Assembly (NCBI GenBank): GCA_947454705.1
Contig: CANGKZ010000011.1
Coordinates: forward strand, 1-64,000
Origin: Verrucomicrobiota bacterium
Lineage (GTDB): Bacteria; Verrucomicrobiota; Verrucomicrobiia; Limisphaerales; UBA9464
Length of the DNA: 64,000 bases
Direction of reading: 5' to 3'
Each line of letters starts with the position of its first letter. Within the stretch, counting starts at the first letter, position 1. Shown piece by piece: positions 27,997 through 38,699 of this stretch. Both the position numbers and the translations under genes were made by a program. The notes under the pieces are model-generated. The model saw only the letters and a program-made list of their open reading frames with translations, was not told the DNA's origin and searched no databases.

Positions 27997-29466
27997 ATGG
28001 TAACCCCAACTCACATGCCTCCCGTTTCCTCCCCACGAAACCCGCCGACCGCCGGTGCGGGGACGTTTCCTTCGCGGATTCCCCGGTGGCTCATGCTGGC
28101 CGTGGCGGGAACCGTGTTGGCCTTGGGGGTGCAATTGGCGACGCGCCCTCCTGCGCTTCCGGTTGCTCCGCTGGACCATCCCGAGCGGCTCGATTCGATG
28201 GTGCGTGCGCACGTGGAGGAACTGCAGGCCCAGGTTCGAAATCGTCCGCGCTCCGCCGAGACCCGTGCCATTCTGGGAATCGCCTACGCTGCCAACGGAC
28301 TCTGGAAGGAGGCCCGACAAACCTTTCTCGAAACTGCCCGGCAGGATCCCTCCGAGCCGCTCGCCCCAATGTACGCCGCGGTTGCGCTCGAGGAGCAATC
28401 GGACACCCAAGGCGCGTTGCAGGAATTTCGGGCCCTCACCACCCGATTCCCCGGGTTTCCCCAGGGTTGGTACCGGGTGGGCGAGGTGAGTCTCCGGGCC
28501 GGCGAGCTGGACGCTGCGGAAACCGCGTTTCAGCAGCTCGTCCGTCTCGCGCCGAAGGAATGGCGCGGGCCTGCCGGACTCGGCGAAATCCAACTCAAAC
28601 GGGGCCGTGCGGCGGAGGCTGTCCCACTTTTGGAACAGGCGGTTTCCCTCGACCGAACGGCCCGGCCCGCGCTGTACCTGCTCGGGCAGGCGTATCGTCA
28701 GATTGGACGCACGAATGAGGCGCGCATTGCCATTGCTGCGGGAAGCGGGGAATCGCGACAGCCCATGCCCGATCCCTGGGGCGAACAGGCGCCGAATCAT
28801 ATCCGCGCCCTGCAGGAACTATTGCTTCAGGCCAACGCGCTGTCGTCGGAAGGCCGACCCGACCTCGCGGTCCGATTGCTCAAAAAGGCGGTGCCATTTC
28901 ATCCAGGACATCCGGGACTGCTGAATCAGCTCGCCGTCGCGTTGAATCGGTCGGGGCATCCCGCCGAGGCGCTGCCCATTCTCGATCGATTGATTCAGCA
29001 GGATCCCACCGCCACCACGCCGAGGATCACGCGGGTGTACACGCACGACCTCATGGGCAATGCCGCCGCAGGAATGCAGGATGCCCGCGAAGCCATTCGA
29101 CTCTCGCCCCGGCTCGCGCAGGCGCATCTGGCCCTGGCCGATGCCCTCCTGGCCGCCGAGCGCGATGCCGAGGCGGTGGCCGCATTGCAAACCGCCAGCG
29201 AGTGCGATCCGGGCAACGCCGAAATCCACGTGGAAATCGCCGAGATCACCTGGCGAAACCTCGGAAACAAAACCGCGGCCCTCGGGCATCTTCAGCAGTC
29301 GATTGAACTCAACCCGGCGCTCGTTCGCGCGCAGTTTCTTCTGGGCTCGCTCCAGCTTGAACTGGGAGACCGCGACGCCGCACGGAAGACCGTTGCAATC
29401 CTCCGTCGACTCGCCCCCGATTCACGCGAGGTGCTCGATCTGGAGCGTGCGGTTGTGCAGCCATGA
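27997..29466 (+). CDS. TPR-repeat protein, membrane anchored
   Basis: N-terminal TM; tandem TPRs (AILGIAYAANGLWKEARQTFLETARQDPSEP etc.); alternative start 28015. Confidence 0.82.
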   Translation: MVTPTHMPPVSSPRNPPTAGAGTFPSRIPRWLMLAVAGTVLALGVQLATRPPALPVAPLDHPERLDSMVRAHVEELQAQVRNRPRSAETRAILGIAYAANGLWKEARQTFLETARQDPSEPLAPMYAAVALEEQSDTQGALQEFRALTTRFPGFPQGWYRVGEVSLRAGELDAAETAFQQLVRLAPKEWRGPAGLGEIQLKRGRAAEAVPLLEQAVSLDRTARPALYLLGQAYRQIGRTNEARIAIAAGSGESRQPMPDPWGEQAPNHIRALQELLLQANALSSEGRPDLAVRLLKKAVPFHPGHPGLLNQLAVALNRSGHPAEALPILDRLIQQDPTATTPRITRVYTHDLMGNAAAGMQDAREAIRLSPRLAQAHLALADALLAAERDAEAVAALQTASECDPGNAEIHVEIAEITWRNLGNKTAALGHLQQSIELNPALVRAQFLLGSLQLELGDRDAARKTVAILRRLAPDSREVLDLERAVVQP

Positions 29467-31259
29467 GTCCGCACGTTTCTCAACAGCGATCGCGCCGCTG
29501 GCTCGCAGCAGCCGGACTCGTTGTCACGGCCGTTGTCTTTTCTGCCTGTCGACAACCGCCTGAATCGGCCGCCCCTCCAGTCGCCGCCAAACAGGTTCCG
29601 TCATCGACCCAGGTGTCGACGGGAACTGGGGCATCGAGGCCGGTGGAGCGTCCATGGTTTACAAATGTAGCCGAAGGGAGCGGTCTCACCTTTCGGCACC
29701 GATCCGGGGCCGCCGGTCGATACTGGTTGCCGGAGATGGAAACCGGCGGCGTGGGGTTGATCGACTACGATGGAGACGGACTGTTGGATGTCGTGTGCAT
29801 CAACGGAGGATCCCTCGATCCGCAGAAGCCGGCGGCACCCGGCCACCGGCTGTACCGCAATCTGGGGAATTGGAAATTTGCAGATGTCACCGCGTCCGCA
29901 GGACTGAACATCGCCAGCGGCTACGGCATGGGATGCGCCGTGGCGGACTACGATGGGGATGGCCGGCCCGATCTCTACATCACCCAGCTCGGTTCCAATT
30001 GGCTGTTTCACAATCGGGGCAACGGAACGTTTGAAGACGTCACCGCAAAAGCCGGTGTCGCGGTGAATTCCTGGAGCACGAGTGCGGCGTTTGTGGATTA
30101 CGACGGCGACGGAAAGCTCGATCTCCTTGTGGTGAACTACGTGAAGTGGTCGCCCGCCGTGGAAATGGAATGCTTCTCGGCGGGCGGACGCCGCGACTAC
30201 TGCTCGCCCAAGAATTACAACGCACCGGCCCCGGCAAACCTGTTTCACAATCGGGGCGATGGAACCTTCGAGGATGTCACCCATGCCGCCGGAATCGATC
30301 GTGCCTACGGAAACGGATTCGGCGTGGCGACCGGGGATTTCAACCGCGACGGGCGGATCGATTTCTTCATCTCCAACGACGCAACGCCGAACCAACTTTG
30401 GTTGAACCAGGGCGGCGGGAAATTTGTGGATGATGCCCCGCTGCGCGGGTGCGCTTTGAACTCGATGGGAGTGCCCCGCGCGGGCATGGGCGTGGTGGCC
30501 TTCGATGTGATGCAGCGCGGTTGGCTGGACCTGTTCATCACGCATCTGGTCGGGGAAGGGAATGGGCTGTTTCTCAATCAGTCCGGTGCGTATCTGGATT
30601 CCGTTTCCGCCGACGGTCCCATGGCGGGAAGTCTGCCGTTCACCGGATTTGGAGTCGGATTTGCGGACTTCAATCTCGATGGGGAACCCGATCTGTACGT
30701 GGCCAACGGACGGGTGCGACTTGGAGGCCGGGACTGGAGTGCGACCGATCCTTACGCCGAGCCGAACTCGTTGCATCGCGGTCTGGGGGGCGGACGCTTC
30801 AAGCTCGTGGAACCTGCCGGCGGAACGGCCGAACCTCTCATTGCCACAAGTCGTGGTCTCGCCATCGGCGATCTCGACAACGACGGCGCGCCGGATCTGG
30901 TGGTGATCAATCGCGACGGACCGGTTCACCTGCTTCGGAACCTGAATGGAGGATCTTCCACTGCGAAGTGGATCGGATTTCAGCCTCTGGATCGCTTTGG
31001 ACGGGAGTGCCGGAACGCCCTGTTCCGATTGGAGGCGGGTGGAAAACTTCAGTGGCGTCAGCATCAACCCAATGAGGGATACTGCTCCAGCCAGGATCCC
31101 CGGGTGCATTTTGGACTGGGTTTGAAGTCAGCCAACGCGCGGCTGTGGGTGCGGTGGGCCGATGGAACCGCAGAGGATTTCGGAGTTCGCGATGCCGGCC
31201 GGGTGTACCAAATTCGGGCAGGAACCGGAAAGCCGGCCCCGGGCATCTTTGGCTGGTAG
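29463..31259 (+). CDS. CRTAC1-family FG-GAP/VCBS repeat protein with ASPIC/UnbV-like C-terminus
   Basis: ATGA overlap with TPR gene; repeated VDYDGDGxxDLxV; C-terminal VHFGLG...ARLWVRWADGT. Confidence 0.9.
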   Translation: MSPHVSQQRSRRWLAAAGLVVTAVVFSACRQPPESAAPPVAAKQVPSSTQVSTGTGASRPVERPWFTNVAEGSGLTFRHRSGAAGRYWLPEMETGGVGLIDYDGDGLLDVVCINGGSLDPQKPAAPGHRLYRNLGNWKFADVTASAGLNIASGYGMGCAVADYDGDGRPDLYITQLGSNWLFHNRGNGTFEDVTAKAGVAVNSWSTSAAFVDYDGDGKLDLLVVNYVKWSPAVEMECFSAGGRRDYCSPKNYNAPAPANLFHNRGDGTFEDVTHAAGIDRAYGNGFGVATGDFNRDGRIDFFISNDATPNQLWLNQGGGKFVDDAPLRGCALNSMGVPRAGMGVVAFDVMQRGWLDLFITHLVGEGNGLFLNQSGAYLDSVSADGPMAGSLPFTGFGVGFADFNLDGEPDLYVANGRVRLGGRDWSATDPYAEPNSLHRGLGGGRFKLVEPAGGTAEPLIATSRGLAIGDLDNDGAPDLVVINRDGPVHLLRNLNGGSSTAKWIGFQPLDRFGRECRNALFRLEAGGKLQWRQHQPNEGYCSSQDPRVHFGLGLKSANARLWVRWADGTAEDFGVRDAGRVYQIRAGTGKPAPGIFGW

Positions 31260-31332
31260 GAGGGGACGGAACCCTGGAAGCGGTGGCTCCATTCGCATTG
31301 ACCAGCGGGCGTCCCTCGGTAGTTTTACGCTC

Positions 31333-31761
31333 ATGCACACGCCCCGTGGTTTTATTTCAGGTACATTGCTGCCCTTGTTGGTCGGCGCACTGTTGATGGG
31401 TTGCGGTTCGAAGGATGAAACCGCGGCCAAGAAGGTGGACGTCGCCGCCCAGGTGTCGCAGCTCAAAGGCAACTCCGATGCCAAGGCTGGCGCGCTCACT
31501 GAGCTGGCCGCCGGCGGGCCGAATTCCGCTGGTGCGGTCAACGACATCATCCCGCTGCTCAAGGACGACGACCACGTGGTTCGCCGTCTTGCCGCCTACG
31601 CGCTCTGCCAAATCGGTCCCGCAGCCAAGGCTGCTCTTCCGGCGCTGAAGGAGCTGATGAACGATCCCGACACCAGCACCGGCACCACTGCGTTGAATGC
31701 AATCAACGCGATTGATCCGGCCAACGCCGGTGCGGTGAAGGTGCTCAACGTGACCCGTTGA
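31333..31761 (+). CDS. HEAT-repeat lipoprotein
   Basis: Lipobox LLMGCGSK; IIPLLKDDDHVVRRLAAYALCQIGPAAKAALPALKELMND. Confidence 0.8.
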   Translation: MHTPRGFISGTLLPLLVGALLMGCGSKDETAAKKVDVAAQVSQLKGNSDAKAGALTELAAGGPNSAGAVNDIIPLLKDDDHVVRRLAAYALCQIGPAAKAALPALKELMNDPDTSTGTTALNAINAIDPANAGAVKVLNVTR

Positions 31762-31782
31762 AGCGGCCGACCTTTTCGACCC

Positions 31783-32589
31783 ATGAACCCAACCCAAATG
31801 AAGACCCGCAGACCCGCGGGATTCACCCTGATTGAGCTGCTCGTCGTGATCGCGATCATCGCGATTCTTGCGGGCATGCTCCTCCCCGCACTCGCCAAGG
31901 CAAAGACGAAGGCCCAGGGCATCGCCTGCTTGAACAACACCAAGCAGCTGATGCTCGGCTGGAACCTCTACGCCGGCGATTACAACGATGCCATCTGCCC
32001 CAGCGGCGGTTTGGATCACCTCGTCACCACCGCCCGGGCCGACAAAAATTACGGCAAGGAAAACCAGTGGTGCATGGGCACCATGGATCGTTTTCCGGAT
32101 TGCACCAACACCGTCCTCATTCAGGACTCCCTGCTATACAAGTACATCAACAGTCTCTCGGTGTATAAGTGCCCGGCGGATCGTTCCACGGCCAAGGACA
32201 AGGGCACCAAAAACTCGGCCCCGGTGGTGCGCAGTCTCTCCATGACCTGCTGGATGAATCCTCTGACCCCGTGGTCTGGCGGACGGTTCTTTAAGAAGGT
32301 GGCCGACATCGTTGAGCCCTCCCCGGCCGGTTGCTGGGTGGTGATCGACGAGAACCCTTCGTCGATCAACGACGGTTGGTTCGTGGTGCCCGCCTCTGGC
32401 AATGACTGGGTGGATTACCCGGCCACGTATCACAACAAGGCCGGCGGTCTTTCCTTCGCGGATGGCCACTCCGAAATCCGCAAGTGGCGCGATAAAGTCG
32501 TGCTCGGCTATCCGAAGCTCTCGGGCACCAGCGACAAGGGGGCCGACGACTTCAAGTGGCTCCAGGAACGCAGCACCCGCCCGCTCTGA
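31783..32589 (+). CDS. Type II secretion/pilin-like pseudopilin
   Basis: [47 protein letters not shown]. Confidence 0.88.
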   Translation: MNPTQMKTRRPAGFTLIELLVVIAIIAILAGMLLPALAKAKTKAQGIACLNNTKQLMLGWNLYAGDYNDAICPSGGLDHLVTTARADKNYGKENQWCMGTMDRFPDCTNTVLIQDSLLYKYINSLSVYKCPADRSTAKDKGTKNSAPVVRSLSMTCWMNPLTPWSGGRFFKKVADIVEPSPAGCWVVIDENPSSINDGWFVVPASGNDWVDYPATYHNKAGGLSFADGHSEIRKWRDKVVLGYPKLSGTSDKGADDFKWLQERSTRPL

Positions 32590-32629
32590 GCGCGGCGTTG
32601 TTTCCGATTCATCTCAATCATTCATTCTC

Positions 32630-32662
32630 ACAGGCCCGCCCCCGCGGCGGGCCTGTTTTGTT
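32630..32662 (+). terminator. Rho-independent terminator
   Basis: ACAGGCCCGCC-CCCGC-GGCGGGCCTGT followed by TTTGTTTT. Confidence 0.85.
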
Positions 32663-32740
32663 TTCAGCAGGTTCTCAGGAATCCATCACGTCTCCGATTT
32701 CGTTCATGACGTCGCAGCGCGGCGACGGTATTTCTTCGGG

Positions 32741-33691
32741 ATGCGTTCCCCGTTTTCCAGTTCCGCTTCGACCGGCGTATCGCTCGTTGCCGGCGTCCTG
32801 ACCTTCGCGGCTTCTGTGGTGGCCGTTTCGGCGGCTTCCGCGACCGGCATTACTCATTCGTTCATCGCCTTTGGGGGCGAGACCCGGATGGTCGATGCCA
32901 CCGGAAAGACGGTGTGGACCTATCCCCAGGGCACGCGCGACGGCTACGTGCTTCCGAACGGCAACGTGCTCCTCACGCTTTCGAAGAGCGATACCCACAA
33001 GGGTGGCGCGGTGGTGGAGGTCACGCGGGACGGACGCGAGGTGTTCCACTGGGAAGGGACGCAGTCCGAGGTGAACACCGCCCAGCGGCTCAAGAACGGC
33101 AACACGATGGTGACCGAGGCGGGAGCCAAGCCGCGCATCCTGGAACTCGACAAGTCCGGGCTGGTGAAGGTGGAGGTGGCGCTGCAATGCCAGACCACCA
33201 ATCACCACATGGAGAGCCGCATGACCCGCAAGCTGGCCAACGGCAACTACCTCGTGCCGCAGCTCCTCGACAAGGTGGTTCGCGAGTACAATCCCGCCGG
33301 CAAGATCGTGTGGGAATACCGCACGCCCGATGAACCCGCGGAATCTTGGCCTTTTACGGCGATCCGCCTCTCGAACGGGAACACCGTGATCAATCTCACC
33401 CACGGCAACCACACGGTGGAAGTGAACAAGAAGGGCGAGATTGTCTGGCACCTGACCAACGCCGATCTTCCGCAGCCGTACCTGAAGGATCCGTGCGGCG
33501 CGCAGCGTCTGCCGAACGGCAACGTGGTGATCACCAGCTACGCCGCGGGCGATCAGACCGTGAAACTGCTCGAATTGAACCGCGACAAGAAGATCGTCTG
33601 GACCTACGAGGAGCCGAAGCGCGGAGGCATCCACCATTTCCAAATCCTCGACACCAACGGCAAGCCCATCGCCGGCGAACCGCTGAAATAA
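32741..33691 (+). CDS. Exported beta-propeller (PQQ-/arylsulfotransferase-like) protein
   Basis: Repeated LPNGNVLLT/LANGNYLVP/LSNGNTVIN/LPNGNVVIT blades. Confidence 0.75.
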   Translation: MRSPFSSSASTGVSLVAGVLTFAASVVAVSAASATGITHSFIAFGGETRMVDATGKTVWTYPQGTRDGYVLPNGNVLLTLSKSDTHKGGAVVEVTRDGREVFHWEGTQSEVNTAQRLKNGNTMVTEAGAKPRILELDKSGLVKVEVALQCQTTNHHMESRMTRKLANGNYLVPQLLDKVVREYNPAGKIVWEYRTPDEPAESWPFTAIRLSNGNTVINLTHGNHTVEVNKKGEIVWHLTNADLPQPYLKDPCGAQRLPNGNVVITSYAAGDQTVKLLELNRDKKIVWTYEEPKRGGIHHFQILDTNGKPIAGEPLK

Positions 33692-33792
33692 CGCAGCGCT
33701 GCGCGGTGTTCCGCGCGAAGGGGATTTCAGTCACGCCGCCGTGATCGAAGTCCCAATCTGCCAGCTCCCATCTCCCATCTGCTCCCCGTTTT

Positions 33793-35274
33793 TTAAGCGA
33801 GGAGCTCCTTCACCACGCGGGCTTCCTCCACGCCGGTGAGGCGCATGTCGAGGCCCTGGTACTTCGAGGTCATGCGTTCGTGGTTCACGCCCATCAGGTG
33901 CAGAATCGTGGCGTGGAAGTCGCGGATGTGAACCGGGTCCTTCACGATGTTGTACGAGAAGTCGTCGGTTTCGCCGTAGATCGTTCCGCCCTTCACGCCG
34001 CCACCGGCCATCCACATGGTGAAACAGCGCGGATGATGGTCGCGTCCGTAGTTGTCGTGGCTCAGCCCGCCCTGGCTGTAAATCGTGCGGCCAAATTCGC
34101 CGCCCCAGATGATCAACGTGTCCTCGAACAGGCCGCGTGACTTGAGATCCTGGATCAATCCGTAGGTGGCCTGGTCGATGTCCTTGCACTGCATCGGGAG
34201 TCGACCGGTGAGATTGCCGTGGTGGTCCCAGTTGTTGAGATACACCTGCACGAACCGGACGCCGCGTTCGACCAACCGGCGCGCGAGCAATGCGGTGTAG
34301 GCGAAGCTTCCCGGCTTGCGGGCCTCGGCCCCGTAGAGGTCGTAGGTGGACTGCGGCTCATCCGCCACGTGCGTCAATTCTGGAACACTGGCCTGCATGC
34401 GGAAGGCCATCTCGAATTGCTGGATGCGGGTGTGGGTCTCCGGATCGCCAATGGCCTTGTGGGTCATTTCGTTCAGCTTCCGGAGTCCGTCGAGCTGGGC
34501 GCGTCGCAAGTCGGTGGAAACGCCGGGCGGATTGTTGATGAAGAGAATCGGATCGCCCGCGCTGCGGAACGAGACCCCGGCGTGCTCGCCGGAGAGGAAT
34601 CCGCTCGACCACAGGCGCGCCGAGATGGCCTGGATCTGTTCCTTGTTGGTCGGCTCGGCGACCAGCACGACGAAGGTGGGCAGGTTCGAGTTCATCGAGC
34701 CCAGCCCGTAGCTGACCCAGGAACCAATGCACGGACGGCCGGTCACCTGGCTGCCCGTCTGCATGTTGGAAATGGCCGGCTCGTGGTTGATCGATTCGGT
34801 GTGCATCGACCGGATGAACGCCATGTCATCCACGCACTTCGCGGTCCAGGGGAGGAGTTCGGTCACCCACATGCCGCTCTGTCCGTGGCGGGCGAATTTG
34901 AATTTCGAGGGAGCGATCGGGAAGCGCGACTGACCCGAGGTCATGGTGGTGAGTCGTTGGCCGTTGCGGATCGATTCGGGCAGATCCTTGTCATACCACT
35001 GGCCCATCCCCGGTTTGTAATCGTAGGTGTCCATCTGGGCGGGACCGCCGACCATGTGGAGGTAGATCACGCGTTTGGCCTTGGGCGCGAAATGCGGCGC
35101 GAGCATGGCTGCGGGATGTCCCGCTGGAATCGGCGATGCGGGCTGGCTTTCGCCGATCACGGGCAGCCGGTCGCCCAGCAATTTGGCGAGCGCCGCATAG
35201 CCGAGCACGTTCTTGCCGCGCGTGAAGAATTGCCGGCGGGTTTCGAGCTGCCGGAGTTCGTCGAGAGGATGCAT
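33793..35274 (-). CDS. DUF1501 domain-containing (sulfatase-like) protein
   Basis: RRQFFTRGKNVLGYAALAKLL; YLHMVGGPAQMDTYDYKPG; WGGEFGRT. Confidence 0.9.
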   Translation of the reverse strand: MHPLDELRQLETRRQFFTRGKNVLGYAALAKLLGDRLPVIGESQPASPIPAGHPAAMLAPHFAPKAKRVIYLHMVGGPAQMDTYDYKPGMGQWYDKDLPESIRNGQRLTTMTSGQSRFPIAPSKFKFARHGQSGMWVTELLPWTAKCVDDMAFIRSMHTESINHEPAISNMQTGSQVTGRPCIGSWVSYGLGSMNSNLPTFVVLVAEPTNKEQIQAISARLWSSGFLSGEHAGVSFRSAGDPILFINNPPGVSTDLRRAQLDGLRKLNEMTHKAIGDPETHTRIQQFEMAFRMQASVPELTHVADEPQSTYDLYGAEARKPGSFAYTALLARRLVERGVRFVQVYLNNWDHHGNLTGRLPMQCKDIDQATYGLIQDLKSRGLFEDTLIIWGGEFGRTIYSQGGLSHDNYGRDHHPRCFTMWMAGGGVKGGTIYGETDDFSYNIVKDPVHIRDFHATILHLMGVNHERMTSKYQGLDMRLTGVEEARVVKELLA

Positions 35275-35309
35275 GAGGTCGGGCGTTGGGGTTGCGGTGG
35301 CGTGGTGGC

Positions 35310-38300
35310 TTACTTGTTGAGGACCTCGTCGAGGTTCATCAGCTGGTTGGCCACCATCGTCATGGCGGCCAGCGTGGGTTCGGGGAAGGCGCTGGTGAGA
35401 CGGGATTCGCCGATGCTCAGCATTCGCGCGGCCTCGACGGATTCGTTCGTGTAGTGCTCGGTGGCGGTCTTCAGCGTGGATTCCACGACGCTGCGTTCTG
35501 CCGGGGTCAGGGGACGTGCGAGCAGGCGCCGGGCAATTTCATCGAGAGCCGCACCGGGATTGCCGCGGGCGTTCTTGAGCGCCGACTCGGCGAGGTGCCG
35601 CGCCGCCTCGATGAACTGCGGGTCATTCATGGTGACCAGCGCCTGAAGCGGCGTGTCGGTGCGCTCGCGTCGAACGGTGCAGGTTTCCCGGTTGGGCGCA
35701 TTGAAGACTTCCATGCTCGCCGGCGGCGCGGCGCGCTTCCAGAAGGTGTAGAGGCTGCGACGGTACAGGGCATCGCCTGAATCCATCTGGTACCGCTTGG
35801 TGTTGCTCTCGGGCATGGCCACCGGCTCCCACACGCCTTCGGGCTGATACGGCTTCACACTGGGTCCGCCCACTTTTGATACCAGGAGCCCGCTCGCGGC
35901 GAGGGCGTAGTCGCGGACCATTTCGCCATCCATGCGGAAGCGCGGGCCGCGGCTGATCAGGCGGTTCTGCGGATCTTTTTCCAACTTCTCGGGAGTGGTG
36001 GCGGCGCTCTGGCGGTACGTGGCGGAGAGCACCACCTGACGGAAGAAGCGCTTCACGTCCCAGTTGTGTTCGCGGAAATCGACGGCGAGCCAGTCGAGCA
36101 GTTCCTGATTAACCGGGGCTTCGCCCATGATGCCGAAGTCCTCGGCCGATTTGACCAGGCCGATGCCGAACAGTTCCTGCCAGAAGCGGTTCACGGTCAC
36201 GCGGGCCATGAGCGGGTTCTCGGGAGCGACGAGCCATTGCGCCAGGCCAAGCCGGTTGCGCGGGGCGCCGGCGGGCATGGGCGGCAGCGAGCCAAAGGTG
36301 TCGGCCAGCACCACGTCCTTGGGTCGATCGTATTGTCCGCGGGCGAGGATGCGTGCGGTGGGCAGGCCCTGCGGTTTCTCGCGCTGGACGTGGGTGACGG
36401 GGTTGCGCGAGCGGATGAGATCCCGCTCCGCTTCGAGTCCCGCGACCTGACGCTGGAGGTCGAGGTAGGTCTCGTCGTGATGAGCGAGGTAGTAATCAAA
36501 CAGCGCGCGGGTCTGCTCGGGGGAACGCTTGGCGGATTCGATGGCCAGCAGCGCGGTCACGCCGCCTTCGGTGTGAATGCTGCGAACTTCCTCGGCAGCG
36601 AGCCGGCGGTTGAACACGCGGACATCTTGAACGCTTCCGCCGTTGAGCACTTGATCGCGACTGCGCTGACCGACGCGCAGCGGGGTGTCCACGTGGATGT
36701 TGCCCTTGAGCTGATCGACCTCGCTGCGCACCTTGGCTTCGGCACCGTTGATGAAGATCTTCACGCCTCGTGCGGAGCTCGATCCGTCGTAGGTGACGAA
36801 CACGTGCTGCCATTCCCCGGGCTTGAGCGCGTCGCCCGTGGTGACGACCTTCAGCGCATTGTCCGGCCACCGGTTCACGATGTGCACTGCGAATCCGCGG
36901 TCGTGCGCGAAGAGGTCCCATCCGCGGTAATCCTTGTCCTGATCCATGCGCCCGAGCACCGACTCGTAGCGTCCTGCCGAGGGCACGCGGACCCAGGCTC
37001 CGAAGCTGAAGGCCTGGTCGGCTCGGAAATCGCCCACGTTCCCGAGATTGAACGTGGCTCCGGGTTTCAACAGGGCCGCGGGGCCGAGGCGTCCGGCCAC
37101 TTTCCACTCGGGTTTTCCGACGGTCTCAAACGTGGCGGCGGCATCGCCGCGTTTTCCGTGAACCGGCTGGTCGGATCCGTCGTTCAGCGGGGCATGGACC
37201 ACTTGGCCGAGTTCATTCACCGGCGTGGCGGGCGGCGCGGTGGCGGCCTTGGCAGCCCAGGCTTCGAAGGAGGTGAAGGCGTTGGTCCGGCGCAGATCCG
37301 CCTTGGCCTTGGTCAGCTCGAGTTCCGCCGGCAGCGCCTTCCAGCGCGCCTTGTCGGCCTCGGTCTGCGGCACGAGGATGCTTGGGTTGGAATCCTTCAC
37401 GTTGCCATCGAATCCACCCTGCACCGTGTTCCGGAAGAACGCGGCCATGGAGTAGAAGTCGCGCATGCTGACAGGATCAAACTTGTGATCGTGACACGCC
37501 GCGCAGTTGGCGGTGAGGCCGAGGAACACCCACGAGGTGGTGGTGACGCGGTCGTTGGCGTAGATCGCGAGGTTCTCCTCCTCGATGGTGCCGCCTTCGT
37601 TGGTGGTCATGTTGCACCGGTGGAATCCGGTGGCGATGAGCTGATCGTCGGTCGGGTTGGGAAGCAGGTCGCCGGCGATCTGCTCGACTACGAACTGATC
37701 GAAGTGCTGGTTCTGGTTGAACGCGCGGATGACCCAATCCCGGTACGGCCACATCTCGCGGTAGTTGTCGAAATGGTAGCCGTGGGTGTCGGAGTAGCGT
37801 GCGGCATCGAGCCAGTAACGGCCCCGGTGTTCGCCCCATTGCGGGGAGTCGAGCAGGGTGTCTACCAGACGCTCGTACGCGCCGGCGGAGGTGTCGCGCA
37901 CAAAGGCTTCCAGCACCTCGGGCTTCGGGGGGAGACCGGTGAGATCGAGCGAGACGCGACGCGCGAGCGTGCGCCGATCCGCCTCAGGCGCGGGCGTGAG
38001 CCCGTGGGACTCCAGACGCGAGAGAATGAAGGCATCGATCGGGTTCTTCACCCATCCGGCTTTTTTCGGCTTCGGTTCGGGTGCCTTTTCCGGAGCGAGG
38101 AACGACCAGTGCGGCTGCCACGGGGCACCGGCGGCGATCCAGGCCTTGAGCCGCTCACGCTGCTCGGGCTTCAGTGCCTTCCGCGAGTCGGGCGGGGGCA
38201 TCATCAGGTCCTTGTCCGCGGAGCTGACGTGCTTCCACAACGCGCTGGATTCCGGTTTGCCGGGGTCCACCACGGGGCCGTCCTTGCGGGTGGTTCCCAT

Positions 38301-38534
38301 CATGCCTTCGCGGGTGTCGAGGCGCAGACCCGCCTTGCGCGACCCGGGGTCCGGGCCGTGGCATTGAAAGCAGTTGTCGGTGAGGATCGGCCGGATGTCC
38401 CGGTTGAAGAGCAGCGAAGGGCCTCCGGATGAGGCAGTCTGCGGGGTCGCCGCCAGGAGCGGGGCCGACAACACCAGGGCAATGGCTGCGGCAACGGCTG
38501 GATGAGATTTCGCGGAGGGGATCATCGGAAACAT
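35310..38534 (-). CDS. PSD1/DUF1549/DUF1553 cytochrome c domain-containing protein with LamG insert
   Basis: DNCFQCHGPDPGSRKAGLRLDTREG; CAACHDHKFDPVSMRDFYSMAAFF; MARVTVNRFWQELFGIGLV. Confidence 0.92.
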   Translation of the reverse strand: MFPMIPSAKSHPAVAAAIALVLSAPLLAATPQTASSGGPSLLFNRDIRPILTDNCFQCHGPDPGSRKAGLRLDTREGMMGTTRKDGPVVDPGKPESSALWKHVSSADKDLMMPPPDSRKALKPEQRERLKAWIAAGAPWQPHWSFLAPEKAPEPKPKKAGWVKNPIDAFILSRLESHGLTPAPEADRRTLARRVSLDLTGLPPKPEVLEAFVRDTSAGAYERLVDTLLDSPQWGEHRGRYWLDAARYSDTHGYHFDNYREMWPYRDWVIRAFNQNQHFDQFVVEQIAGDLLPNPTDDQLIATGFHRCNMTTNEGGTIEEENLAIYANDRVTTTSWVFLGLTANCAACHDHKFDPVSMRDFYSMAAFFRNTVQGGFDGNVKDSNPSILVPQTEADKARWKALPAELELTKAKADLRRTNAFTSFEAWAAKAATAPPATPVNELGQVVHAPLNDGSDQPVHGKRGDAAATFETVGKPEWKVAGRLGPAALLKPGATFNLGNVGDFRADQAFSFGAWVRVPSAGRYESVLGRMDQDKDYRGWDLFAHDRGFAVHIVNRWPDNALKVVTTGDALKPGEWQHVFVTYDGSSSARGVKIFINGAEAKVRSEVDQLKGNIHVDTPLRVGQRSRDQVLNGGSVQDVRVFNRRLAAEEVRSIHTEGGVTALLAIESAKRSPEQTRALFDYYLAHHDETYLDLQRQVAGLEAERDLIRSRNPVTHVQREKPQGLPTARILARGQYDRPKDVVLADTFGSLPPMPAGAPRNRLGLAQWLVAPENPLMARVTVNRFWQELFGIGLVKSAEDFGIMGEAPVNQELLDWLAVDFREHNWDVKRFFRQVVLSATYRQSAATTPEKLEKDPQNRLISRGPRFRMDGEMVRDYALAASGLLVSKVGGPSVKPYQPEGVWEPVAMPESNTKRYQMDSGDALYRRSLYTFWKRAAPPASMEVFNAPNRETCTVRRERTDTPLQALVTMNDPQFIEAARHLAESALKNARGNPGAALDEIARRLLARPLTPAERSVVESTLKTATEHYTNESVEAARMLSIGESRLTSAFPEPTLAAMTMVANQLMNLDEVLNK

Positions 38535-38699
38535 CGGATTCAGACCACGCACCACCGGTTCCAAACTTGGAACAGGCGGGGAACGGCTCGGGTGTCAGAC
38601 GGCAATTTACCGCGGATCTTCAGCAGGCTTATCACCATTTCTTGCCGACTGAAGTGGCTGGATTGGCCTTTGTGCAGGCCGGTCCGGGGACCCAGGTGG

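Noticed and set aside
36066-38432. 788-aa + strand ORF
   Set aside because: Antisense to a clear DUF1549/DUF1553 gene; Val/Gly/Arg-rich shadow composition.
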